Of a stretch of DNA of 5,968 nt, positions 1-5,920 are shown piece by piece. Location: the NCBI GenBank assembly GCA_007121175.1, contig SKMG01000190.1, forward strand, positions 1-5,968, given 5' to 3'. Positions within the stretch are counted from its first letter, which is position 1. Each line of letters starts with the position of its first letter. This DNA is from Trueperaceae bacterium. Its GTDB lineage: Bacteria > Deinococcota > Deinococci > Deinococcales > Trueperaceae. Below the pieces are notes generated by a model. It saw only the letters and a program-made list of their open reading frames with translations, was not told where the DNA came from and did not search any database. The position numbers and the translations under genes are program-made.

Positions 1-383
1 CCTTGCGCGAGCGTGGTGTCGCGCCGATGGCCACGGTGGTGCCCACCGCCACGTGGCTGACCTTCGCCGTTGCCGCGGGAGCGACCATGATCGCTCCCTA
101 CGGCGGCATGCTGCAGCGCGCGGGGCTGGTCTCGAAGCACGAGGAGGTCGCCCGCATGCAGGCGCTGATCGACGCTCAGGGCTACGACGTCGAGCTCTGT
201 CCCGGCATCTACGACGCGACCGAGATCCCACTCTATGCCGGCATGGGCGTCGAAGCCTGCTTCGTGTGGGAGCGTGATGTCGAAGGCTACCTCGATCAGC
301 CTCTGGTGGACCAGGCGTGCGCGGCCTTCGCCGGCGACTGGAACCTCATCGAGGAGGCCCGCCAGGGAGCCTCCTCAACCTGA
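1..383 (+). CDS. Transaldolase / fructose-6-phosphate aldolase-like protein, C-terminal part (5' end outside window)
   Basis: The reading frame is open from the left edge (first full codon at 3) to a TGA at 381-383, so about 126 C-terminal residues are seen. They follow the second half of small TalC/FSA-type aldolases: an alternating strand/helix pattern, the AGATMIAPY segment matching AGAEYVAPY of E. coli FsaA, and an ending (LVDQACAAFAGDW) like the family's AVDAAVAKFEQDW. These enzymes cleave or transfer three-carbon units between sugar phosphates in the cytoplasm through a Schiff-base lysine. That lysine would lie upstream of the window. The tyrosine equivalent to FsaA Tyr131 is kept (residue 33 of the fragment), but the phosphate-binding Arg134 position reads Met (residue 36). 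The substrate may therefore differ from fructose 6-phosphate. Family assignment is fairly sure; exact activity is not. The TTG at 3-5 is the start of the visible frame and is unlikely to be the true start. Confidence 0.75.
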   Translation, partial: LRERGVAPMATVVPTATWLTFAVAAGATMIAPYGGMLQRAGLVSKHEEVARMQALIDAQGYDVELCPGIYDATEIPLYAGMGVEACFVWERDVEGYLDQPLVDQACAAFAGDWNLIEEARQGASST

Positions 384-408
384 GCTCCGCGCGCGGGTCG
401 GTTGCCGG

Positions 409-437
409 TTGACCGATCGACCAGGAGCGTCTACAGT
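409..437 (+). promoter_or_regulatory. Possible sigma-70-type promoter
   Basis: TTGACC (409-414) and TACAGT (432-437) are separated by 17 bases, which matches 5 of 6 and 4 of 6 consensus positions at the ideal spacing. It lies in the 68-base gap before the membrane protein gene. Transcription would start near 443-445, only about 8 bases before the ATG at 452, giving an almost leaderless mRNA and cutting into the Shine-Dalgarno-like GGGGAG (439-444). That oddity, and the ease of finding such boxes by chance, keeps confidence moderate. Confidence 0.4.
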
Positions 438-438
438 C

Positions 439-444
439 GGGGAG
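439..444 (+). promoter_or_regulatory. Ribosome binding site for the 452-2893 gene
   Basis: GGGGAG sits 7 bases before the ATG at 452, a normal Shine-Dalgarno spacing. It supports this start for the membrane protein. Confidence 0.55.
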
Positions 445-451
445 AGCCGAC

Positions 452-2893
452 ATGGGGCGTGCGGTCGAGTTGAGAACGCCATCTCACGTACCGATGGTGC
501 TCACGCTGGGCGTAGCCTGCCAGATCGGCCAGGTCGTCTACCTGCGTGAGTTGCTGATGGTGTTCCATGGCAACGAGCTGTCGCTCGGCGTCATCCTGGC
601 CGCGTGGATGGTGTGGGTGGCCGTTGGCAGCCGCCTCGGCGCCGCACTGCTGCAGCGCCGCGACGACGCGTTGGGCTGGCTGCGCTCAGGTGCCGCCGCG
701 GTGGCGCTGCTGCTGCCCGCGACGGTGCTCGCCATCCGCCTCTTGCCAGGCGCCTTCGACGTGCCGCCCGGAGCCCTGCTGTCGCTGGCCGACATGGCGC
801 TGTCGAGCGTCGTCGTCTTGGCACCGACTACGGCGCTGCTCGGCGCGCAGTTCGTGTTCCTGGCGCGGCTCTGGCGCGAGCGGGACCAGAGCGTCGACGC
901 CTCGGGCGCCGCTAAGACCTACGTCGGCGAGGCGCTCGGCAACGTCGTGGGCGGCCTACTCTTCACGCTCGTGCTGGTGCATCACCTCGACGCGTTCCAG
1001 GCGAGCCTGCTCGCCGGGACGGCGATGCTGGTCCTGACCTTGCGGCTCGGCCAGCCGCGGCGAGCGCTCCTCGCGGCCGGCGTGGGCTTAGCGCTCCTGC
1101 CGCTCCTGCCGCAGGTCGAGTGGTGGTCGGCGCAGCTCCAGTGGCAGCTGCGAGCGCCGGACTACGAGTTGATCACCACGCACCGGTCGCGCTACGGAAC
1201 CATCGCGGTGCTGCGGCGTTTCGACCAGTACTCCTTCTTCCAGAGCGGGCACCTGGTGTTCTCCACCGGCGGCGTCACGGAGACCGGGGTGGGCCTGGAG
1301 GAGCTCGAGGGCGTGGCGTTCGCCCACGTGGCGCTGACGCAGCATCGTGATCCTCGGCAAGTGCTGCTGATCGGCGGCGGACTGCGCGGCACGCTGCGCG
1401 AGATGCTGCGCCATGGCGTGCGTGCCATCGACTACGTCGAGCTCGATCCGGTCCTCGTCGAGGCCGCCTCGCCGTACCTGCCCGCGGGAACCCGCGCGGC
1501 GCTGGCCGACCCGCGCGTGCGGCTGATCCACGCCGACGGCCGACTGCTGGTGAAAGGCGGCGGTCCCCCTTACGACCTCATCGTCGTCGACGCGCCCGAC
1601 CCGACCACGGCGGTGCTGAACCGCTACTACACCGAGGAGTTCTTCGCCGAGGCCAAGGCGCGGCTGCGCCCCGACGGCGTCCTGGTGCTCGGTGCGATGT
1701 CCACGCCTGACCTGCGCGGCTCGGCGGTCGCCAACCGCAACGCCGCGATCTACCACACGCTGCGGCGGGTGTTCCCCGAGGTCCTGCCGGTGGGGGAACG
1801 GTACCTGTTCTTCTTCGCGTCGAAGGGCGAAGGCCAGCTCTCGGCGGACGCGGCGACGGTCATGCGCCGCTTCGTCGAGCGTGAGGTCGACGCTGCTGGC
1901 TTCTCGGCCGGTCACCTGGCGCTGCTGTTCGAGCCGGGGCCGCTGCAGCGCATCAACTGGATCCTGCGCCATCACGGTCGCAGCCCGAGAGCGCATCTCG
2001 AGCCGCCGATGGCGGCGCCGCTGCTGCCGGGCACGATCGAGCAGTTGCGCGTCGAGGAAGCGCTGCTGCCGCCGGTGCATGAGCGCTTCTTCGTCAACTC
2101 CGACTTCCGCCCGGTCGTCTACTACCACACACTGCTGTTCTGGACCGGCCTGACGCGCGGCGACGAGGCGAGCGTCCTGCGCTGGATAGGGCGGGTCCAG
2201 TGGTGGTGGGTGCTGCCGCCGCTGGTGCTCACGATCCTCGTCGGCTTGGCGCTGCGCATCGCGGTCCCCACCCGACGAGACGCTGCGCCGCGCTTCGCGG
2301 TGCTCACCGCGGTGTTCACGACCGGGCTGTCGACCATGGCCCTGCAGATCGCCCTGCTGTTCGCCTTCCAGAGCATCTACGGCTTCGTGTTCGAGATGGT
2401 GGGCCTGATCGTGGCGATCTTCATGGCCGGCCTGGCGCTCGGTTCGGCGTTGACGCACCGGTTCGTCCCGGACCCGGCCGATCGCCGGTTGCTGACCGCG
2501 GTCCAGGGTCTCGTGGCGCTCGTCGCCGTCGGCATCGGCGGCGCCTTGCCGTGGGCCGGCGGTCTCGAGGGGGCGGCCGAGGTGTTCGTGCTGTTCGCGT
2601 CTTTGACGTTCGTAGCCGGGCTGCTCAACGGCGTCGACTTCCCGCTGGCCACCGCCTGCTACCTGGCGCTCGAGCGCCGCCCAGAACGCGCGACCGCCGC
2701 GGTCTACGGCGTAGAGTTGGTGGGTGCATGCTGCGGTGCTGCGCTCGCGAGCGTAGCTGTAGCCCCGGTGCTCGGCATCGTGGCCTGCTGCCTGTTGGCT
2801 GCCTTCGCCAACGGCACGGCCTTCATCGTGCTGCTGGTCGGAGGCGCGCGACCGCTTCCAGAGAGCGTTGTGCCGGTGGGGGGTTATGTCTGA
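452..2893 (+). CDS. Membrane-embedded spermidine-synthase-like (aminopropyltransferase-fold) protein
   Basis: This 813-residue protein has three parts. Residues about 14-220 hold roughly seven hydrophobic helices, about 235-580 a spermidine-synthase-like Rossmann domain, and about 585-797 another set of membrane helices. The first block has the ELSLGVILAAWM...GS signature and the second FTTGLSTMALQI...FMAGLALGS, both typical of fused membrane spermidine synthases. The Rossmann domain shows VLLIGGGLRGTLREML (305-320), an acidic strand end YVELD (328-332), ADG (361-363), DAPDP (380-384) and the NSDFRPVVYY stretch (549-558). Canonical enzymes have GGGDGG where this reads GGGLRG. The upstream DE..YHE region is also altered, and DxxDPxGP reads DAPDPTTA. 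Asp380 and Asp383 are retained. A SAM or decarboxylated-SAM donor is likely; the acceptor is unknown, and simple spermidine synthesis is doubtful. Positive residues flank the helices at 66-79, 139-160, 198-204 and 602-614, which predicts that the Rossmann domain lies outside the cytoplasm. The next gene overlaps its last 8 bases. Confidence 0.85.
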   Translation: MGRAVELRTPSHVPMVLTLGVACQIGQVVYLRELLMVFHGNELSLGVILAAWMVWVAVGSRLGAALLQRRDDALGWLRSGAAAVALLLPATVLAIRLLPGAFDVPPGALLSLADMALSSVVVLAPTTALLGAQFVFLARLWRERDQSVDASGAAKTYVGEALGNVVGGLLFTLVLVHHLDAFQASLLAGTAMLVLTLRLGQPRRALLAAGVGLALLPLLPQVEWWSAQLQWQLRAPDYELITTHRSRYGTIAVLRRFDQYSFFQSGHLVFSTGGVTETGVGLEELEGVAFAHVALTQHRDPRQVLLIGGGLRGTLREMLRHGVRAIDYVELDPVLVEAASPYLPAGTRAALADPRVRLIHADGRLLVKGGGPPYDLIVVDAPDPTTAVLNRYYTEEFFAEAKARLRPDGVLVLGAMSTPDLRGSAVANRNAAIYHTLRRVFPEVLPVGERYLFFFASKGEGQLSADAATVMRRFVEREVDAAGFSAGHLALLFEPGPLQRINWILRHHGRSPRAHLEPPMAAPLLPGTIEQLRVEEALLPPVHERFFVNSDFRPVVYYHTLLFWTGLTRGDEASVLRWIGRVQWWWVLPPLVLTILVGLALRIAVPTRRDAAPRFAVLTAVFTTGLSTMALQIALLFAFQSIYGFVFEMVGLIVAIFMAGLALGSALTHRFVPDPADRRLLTAVQGLVALVAVGIGGALPWAGGLEGAAEVFVLFASLTFVAGLLNGVDFPLATACYLALERRPERATAAVYGVELVGACCGAALASVAVAPVLGIVACCLLAAFANGTAFIVLLVGGARPLPESVVPVGGYV

Positions 2894-4046
2894 ACGTGAG
2901 AACACGACAGTCGGCGATGGCGAGCACTGTGTCTCGCGGCGCGGCCTCCTGAGAGCGGCGTGCGCGCTGGGGATCGGTGGGATGCTCGGCGCCGTGCGGC
3001 CGGCTCGGGCCCAATCGGCGCAGCTGGGGCTGCTCGGGAGGCGCCGCTCGCCCTGGTTCGAGCCGCTCGCGAACGGCGAGCTCCGCTGCACGCTCTGCCC
3101 GCACGGCTGCCGCCTCGCCCCCGGTGAGCGTGGCCGTTGTCGGGTGCGCGAGAACCGAAGTGGCGAGGGCTACACGCTCGCCTACGGCAACCCGTCTTTG
3201 GTGCAGCTCGATCCCGTGGAGCGTAAGCCGTTCTTCCACGTGCTGCCGGGAACCCGAGCGCTCTCGGTCTCCACCGCCGGCTGCCCCATCGCGTGCAAGT
3301 TCTGCGAGGTCTGGGACATGGCGTTGGTGTCGCCCGAGGAGGTCTACGCCTACGAGCTCGAGCCCGCCGCGCTCGTCGAGCACGCGCTCACCGTGGGCGC
3401 GACGTCGCTGAGCTTCGCCTTCGGTGAGCCGGTTGCCTCCTTCGAGTACCTGATCGACGCGGCGAAGTCGGCTCGGCAGGCGGGCCTGCGCAACCTCGTG
3501 CACACCAGCGGCTACCTCACGCCGGAGCCGGTCGAGATGATGGCCACGGTCGTCGACGCGGTCAACGTCGACCTCAAGGGCTTCGACGCGGGCTTCTACC
3601 GCGAGCTGTGCGGCGCCGAGTTGGAACCGGTGCTCGAGACGCTCAAACGGCTGTACGGTGCGGGTGTGCACCTCGAGATCACCAACCTGGTGATCCCGAC
3701 CCTCAACGACGATGTCGGCCTGATCCGCGACATGTGCCGCTGGATCGTGCGCGAGCTCTCGCCCGACGTTCCGCTCCACTTCGCTCGCTTCTACCCGCTC
3801 TACCAGCTCGCCAACCTCCCACCGACGCCGGTCTCGACGCTCGACGAGGCTCGCAACGCGGCGATGGAGGAGGGGCTGCGCTACGTGTACGTGGCCCGCG
3901 TCACCGGCCACGTCGGCGAGAACACTTTTTGCCCGGGATGCGGCGCTGCGGCGATCTCCCGCATGGGGTTCATCGTCGAGGAGCTGGCGATAGACCGGGG
4001 CCGCTGCCGTTCCTGCGGTCACGAGATCGCCGGCCGCTGGGCCTGA
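2886..4046 (+). CDS. Radical SAM protein of the AmrS (AmmeMemoRadiSam) type with a Tat signal
   Basis: This is a 386-residue protein from the ATG at 2886, which overlaps the upstream gene's stop as ATGTCTGA; a TTG at 2868 in frame is a less likely start. Residues 17-42 form a Tat signal: SRRGLL, a hydrophobic stretch, then PARA before Gln43. The N-terminal domain has CTLCPHGC (Cys68, 71, 75) plus Cys85, followed by the family's YGNPSLVQLDPVERKPFFH stretch. The radical SAM cluster motif is CPIACKFC (Cys133, 137, 140), which should hold a [4Fe-4S] cluster cleaving SAM to a 5'-deoxyadenosyl radical. Near the C-terminus, CPGC (349-352) and CRSC (374-377) resemble a small metal ribbon, a usual AmrS ending. 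The common CQNW after the cluster reads CEVW. Full length and all cysteines suggest an active enzyme. The substrate of this family is not firmly known to me. Membrane protein coupling suggests a joint job at the membrane. Confidence 0.88.
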   Translation: MSERENTTVGDGEHCVSRRGLLRAACALGIGGMLGAVRPARAQSAQLGLLGRRRSPWFEPLANGELRCTLCPHGCRLAPGERGRCRVRENRSGEGYTLAYGNPSLVQLDPVERKPFFHVLPGTRALSVSTAGCPIACKFCEVWDMALVSPEEVYAYELEPAALVEHALTVGATSLSFAFGEPVASFEYLIDAAKSARQAGLRNLVHTSGYLTPEPVEMMATVVDAVNVDLKGFDAGFYRELCGAELEPVLETLKRLYGAGVHLEITNLVIPTLNDDVGLIRDMCRWIVRELSPDVPLHFARFYPLYQLANLPPTPVSTLDEARNAAMEEGLRYVYVARVTGHVGENTFCPGCGAAAISRMGFIVEELAIDRGRCRSCGHEIAGRWA

Positions 4047-4080
4047 GGCGAGTGCTCCTCGTGAGCGACTGACGCCGTTC

Positions 4081-4109
4081 GGCCGTGGCTCCGAAATGCA
4101 GCCGCGGCC
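4081..4109 (+). terminator. Hairpin between convergent genes, candidate terminator
   Basis: GGCCGTGGCT (4081-4090) and AGCCGCGGCC (4100-4109) form a 10-bp stem with a 9-base loop, 35 bases after the stop at 4046. In plus-strand RNA all ten positions pair, one as U-G. In minus-strand RNA that position is a C-A mismatch, so the structure favours ending the plus-strand operon. No U tract follows, so termination is inferred from position and stem strength only. Confidence 0.5.
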
Positions 4110-4127
4110 GACTCGTTCACTGCGGCG

Positions 4128-4164
4128 GCGTCTCGTCGGCTGCGACCGCGTCTCGTCAGCCGCG
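4128..4164. repeat. Short direct repeat, 17-base units at 20-base period
   Basis: Units at 4128-4144 (GCGTCTCGTCGGCTGCG) and 4148-4164 (GCGTCTCGTCAGCCGCG) match at 15 of 17 positions. The second copy includes the last codons and TGA (4156-4158) of the minus-strand radical SAM gene; the first lies just past the stop. A small local duplication at the gene end is the simplest reading. No function is evident. Confidence 0.6.
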
Positions 4165-5211
4165 GCGCCGGAACACTTCGCGGTTCATCAGCGAGCGCTC
4201 GTCGAGGTTCTCGAGCCCCGCCTCCTCGGCCCAGTCCATCGCCTCGAGGTACTCCTGCGTCGTGATCGCGCGCGCGATCTCCGGATGCTCGAAAGCGCGG
4301 TGCTCGACGCGGTACTGCGACATGATGTTGACGTAGGTCGTCGCCGGCAGCGTATCGGCCACCCAGCGCACGAACTCGCGGGTTCCCGCGAGCCGGTTGG
4401 GCATCACCAAGTGGCGGATCATCAGGCCGCGCAGCGCGATGCCGGAGGCGTCGGTCACCAGCTCGCCGACCTGGCGGTGCATCTCCCGGATCGCCGCTCT
4501 CGCGGTCTCGGGGTAGTCGGCCGCGCCGGCCAGGCGTTCGGCCGGACCGGAATCCATGAACTTGAGGTCGGGGAGGTAGATGTCGACGATCCCGTCGAGC
4601 AGCTGCACCGCCTCGAGCGAATCGTAGCCGCCGGTGTTGTAGCAGAGCGGAATGTTCAACCCGCGCTTCGCGGCGATCCGCACCGCGCGCAGGATGTGCG
4701 GCATCACGTGGGTGGGCGTAACGAGGTTGATGTTGTGGCAGCCGATCTGCTGCACCCGCAGCATGAGCTCGGCGAGGCGCTCGTCGTCGAGGCGATCCCC
4801 GCGTCCCTCGTGGGCTATCGGCCAGTTCTGGCAGAACACGCAGCGCAGGTTGCAGTTCGAGAAGAAGATCGTGCCAGAGCCGAAGCGCCCGACCAGCGGG
4901 AGCTCCTCCCCGAAGTGCGGCTGCGCCGAGAAGACCACGACCTGCTCGGGCGAGCGACAGGCGCCGATCTCACCCGCTAGGCGGTTGACGCCACAGCGGC
5001 GGGGACAGAGTTCGCAGTGCTCGAGCATCGCGCAGGCCTGATCGACCCGTTCCTCGAAGAGCCCCTCGTCCTCGAGATCGAGATAGGCCGGGCGCCAGCC
5101 GCCGGTGACGCCAGGAGCGGCCCGTGAGGCGCCGGCGGACGGTCCAGCGAACGCGACCGCTGTGACGGTCCCCAGCGCGCAGCGCAAGAACGCGCGTCTG
5201 GTCAGTGCCAT
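4156..5211 (-). CDS. Radical SAM protein, PflX-like (COG1313) family, with a Tat signal
   Basis: From the ATG at 5211 this encodes 351 residues. It starts MALTRRAFLR, a twin-arginine motif at residues 5-6, followed by a hydrophobic stretch and Ala-rich cleavage region near 26-31. The rest follows the COG1313 family closely: CELCPRRCGVNR (Cys66, 69, 73) with Cys85, then PHFGEELPLVGR and GSGTIFFSNC. The radical SAM motif CNLRCVFCQNW has Cys120, 124 and 127. NINLVTPTHVMPHI, YNTGGYDS, DIYLPDLKFMD, IRHLVMP and YVNIMSQYR follow. The family is annotated as activating-enzyme-like; its substrate is unknown to me. Most members begin near the first Cys motif, so the Tat extension is an addition. The start is uncertain. 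A GTG at 5235 adds eight residues and has AAGAG 8 bases upstream, while the ATG at 5211 has no well-spaced ribosome site but gives a compact Tat n-region and better codon use. It converges on the AmrS-type gene and lies 84 bases downstream of the 126-residue gene. Confidence 0.87.
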   Translation of the reverse strand: MALTRRAFLRCALGTVTAVAFAGPSAGASRAAPGVTGGWRPAYLDLEDEGLFEERVDQACAMLEHCELCPRRCGVNRLAGEIGACRSPEQVVVFSAQPHFGEELPLVGRFGSGTIFFSNCNLRCVFCQNWPIAHEGRGDRLDDERLAELMLRVQQIGCHNINLVTPTHVMPHILRAVRIAAKRGLNIPLCYNTGGYDSLEAVQLLDGIVDIYLPDLKFMDSGPAERLAGAADYPETARAAIREMHRQVGELVTDASGIALRGLMIRHLVMPNRLAGTREFVRWVADTLPATTYVNIMSQYRVEHRAFEHPEIARAITTQEYLEAMDWAEEAGLENLDERSLMNREVFRRRG

Positions 5212-5222
5212 GGTGCGGCCAT
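5202..5222 (-). other. Possible short overlapping leader ORF
   Basis: An ATG at 5222 opens a six-codon frame (MAAPWH, stop at 5202-5204) that overlaps the radical SAM start at 5211 in another frame. It has the best-spaced Shine-Dalgarno-like sequence of the area, GAGGTG at 5228-5233, 5 bases away. It could influence initiation of the main gene, or it may be chance. Confidence 0.2.
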
Positions 5223-5238
5223 GATAGCACCTCACCTG

Positions 5239-5256
5239 CCGGGCTCTTGGTCCCGG
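5239..5256. other. Small inverted repeat inside the 33-base duplication
   Basis: CCGGG (5239-5243) and CCCGG (5252-5256) flank an 8-base loop. The second duplicate unit holds a shorter GGAC/GTCC stem (5275-5285). These could form weak hairpins between the two minus-strand genes or serve as a protein-binding site. There is no U tract. Confidence 0.3.
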
Positions 5257-5306
5257 ATCCGTCTAGCAACCGCGGGACTTGGTCCTCGGGTGCGTCTAGC
5301 TACCGC
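5241..5306. repeat. Tandem duplication of a 33-base unit
   Basis: Units 5241-5273 and 5274-5306 are adjacent and of equal length. They align well with one compensating pair of single-base gaps; shared cores are CTTGGTCC and CGTCTAGC. The right unit contains the last codons and TAG stop (5296-5298) of the 126-residue gene. The left unit lies in the upstream region of the radical SAM gene. It may be a paired regulatory site or a simple slippage duplication. Confidence 0.7.
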
Positions 5307-5676
5307 ACGACGCCGCGGCGTCGGTGAGGCCGAGACGCGTGAACTCGTCCGCCAGATCGGCGACGGTGACCGCGTGGACCTCGGGCGACGCATGCGGGTC
5401 GCTCTCGAGGAGGCGGCTCTCCTCGGCGTAGGCCTCGACCTCGTCGCCGTGCAGCGTCCCCTCGTTGATGAGCGTGCGCAGGTACTGCTCGGCGACGTCC
5501 TGTAGGCCGTACTCGGCGATGGTTTGCACGAGGCTGTCGTGATCGACGTCGCGCACGAGCTGCTGGATCACCTGGGCGTGGGGCGCGTTGCCGAAGCGGT
5601 CGACGGCGTACCCGGTGAGGTCGACCTGGTACTCGTCGAAGATGTCGGCCTCGCGATCGTCGAAGCGTGCGTCCAT
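5296..5676 (-). CDS. Unrecognised acidic protein, 126 residues
   Basis: I do not recognise this protein. It starts MDARFDDREADIFDEYQVDL, is rich in Asp and Glu, has no signal peptide and no membrane helix, and looks largely helical (roughly residues 30-90), so it should be soluble and cytoplasmic. A single Cys lies near the end (SCGS). The ATG at 5676 is supported by GGAGGG (5686-5691) nine bases upstream, and third codon positions are mostly G/C, so it is probably a real gene. It lies 84 bases upstream of the Tat-type radical SAM gene on the same strand, so the two may be cotranscribed, but nothing in its sequence shows a link. The stop codon is inside the right unit of a 33-base tandem duplication. 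Confidence 0.7.
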   Translation of the reverse strand: MDARFDDREADIFDEYQVDLTGYAVDRFGNAPHAQVIQQLVRDVDHDSLVQTIAEYGLQDVAEQYLRTLINEGTLHGDEVEAYAEESRLLESDPHASPEVHAVTVADLADEFTRLGLTDAAASCGS

Positions 5677-5685
5677 GTCGTTCGT

Positions 5686-5691
5686 CCCTCC
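5686..5691 (-). promoter_or_regulatory. Ribosome binding site for the 126-residue gene
   Basis: GGAGGG on the minus strand, nine bases before the ATG at 5676. It is a strong Shine-Dalgarno match and fixes the start. Confidence 0.65.
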
Positions 5692-5833
5692 GTGGCCGTG
5701 CGGGCACGTGAGCGCCGTCGGCCGGGGCGAGCCTCGGCGCCCGACCGCCTGGCTCGGCTGTTCCCTCAGCTTCGCAGATGCGCGCAGGCTTGTCGATGGA
5801 CGACCGCCCGCCGGTGGACGCCCTGGCGTACGA

Positions 5834-5865
5834 CGCCGGGGCGCCGATGGTCCGGCGCCCCGGCG
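5834..5865 (-). terminator. Strong GC-rich hairpin, candidate terminator
   Basis: CGCCGGGGCGCC (5834-5845) and GGCGCCCCGGCG (5854-5865) are perfect reverse complements. G5846-C5853 adds a 13th pair, leaving a 6-base loop. It begins about 55 bases past the stop of the minus-strand gene entering from the right edge and is about 158 bases upstream of the 126-residue gene. It could terminate the former or attenuate the latter. No U tract follows on either strand. Confidence 0.45.
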
Positions 5866-5920
5866 GGCTCGACATGGGGTGGGTGGCGCTGCGAGGCTGG
5901 CGCTCAGCCGCCGCGGGCGT

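Noticed and set aside
2868..2885. Upstream TTG start for the AmrS-type gene
   Set aside because: It would add six residues inside the upstream gene. The ATG at 2886 has a G-rich ribosome-site-like run before it and the classic stop/start overlap.
1088..3091. Long antisense open frame (667 codons, minus strand)
   Set aside because: It mirrors the membrane protein gene, is overloaded with Arg, Gln, Glu, Asp and His, and shows no motif. High GC content keeps antisense frames open.
2823..4022. Antisense open frame (399 codons, minus strand)
   Set aside because: It lies opposite the AmrS-type gene, which has full family motifs, and its composition is typical of a shadow frame.
4096..4980. Plus-strand open frame (294 codons) opposite the second radical SAM gene
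   Set aside because: The minus-strand frame has all COG1313 motifs; this one is Arg/His/Val-rich with no recognisable domain.
5717..5745. Imperfect inverted repeat GTCGG / CCGAC
   Set aside because: Only 5 outer pairs with mismatched interior; in such GC-rich sequence this is expected by chance.
5300..5875. Minus-strand open frame overlapping the 126-residue gene
   Set aside because: Its downstream half is an Arg-rich shifted reading of the other gene, and its start lies in the strong hairpin region without a good ribosome site.
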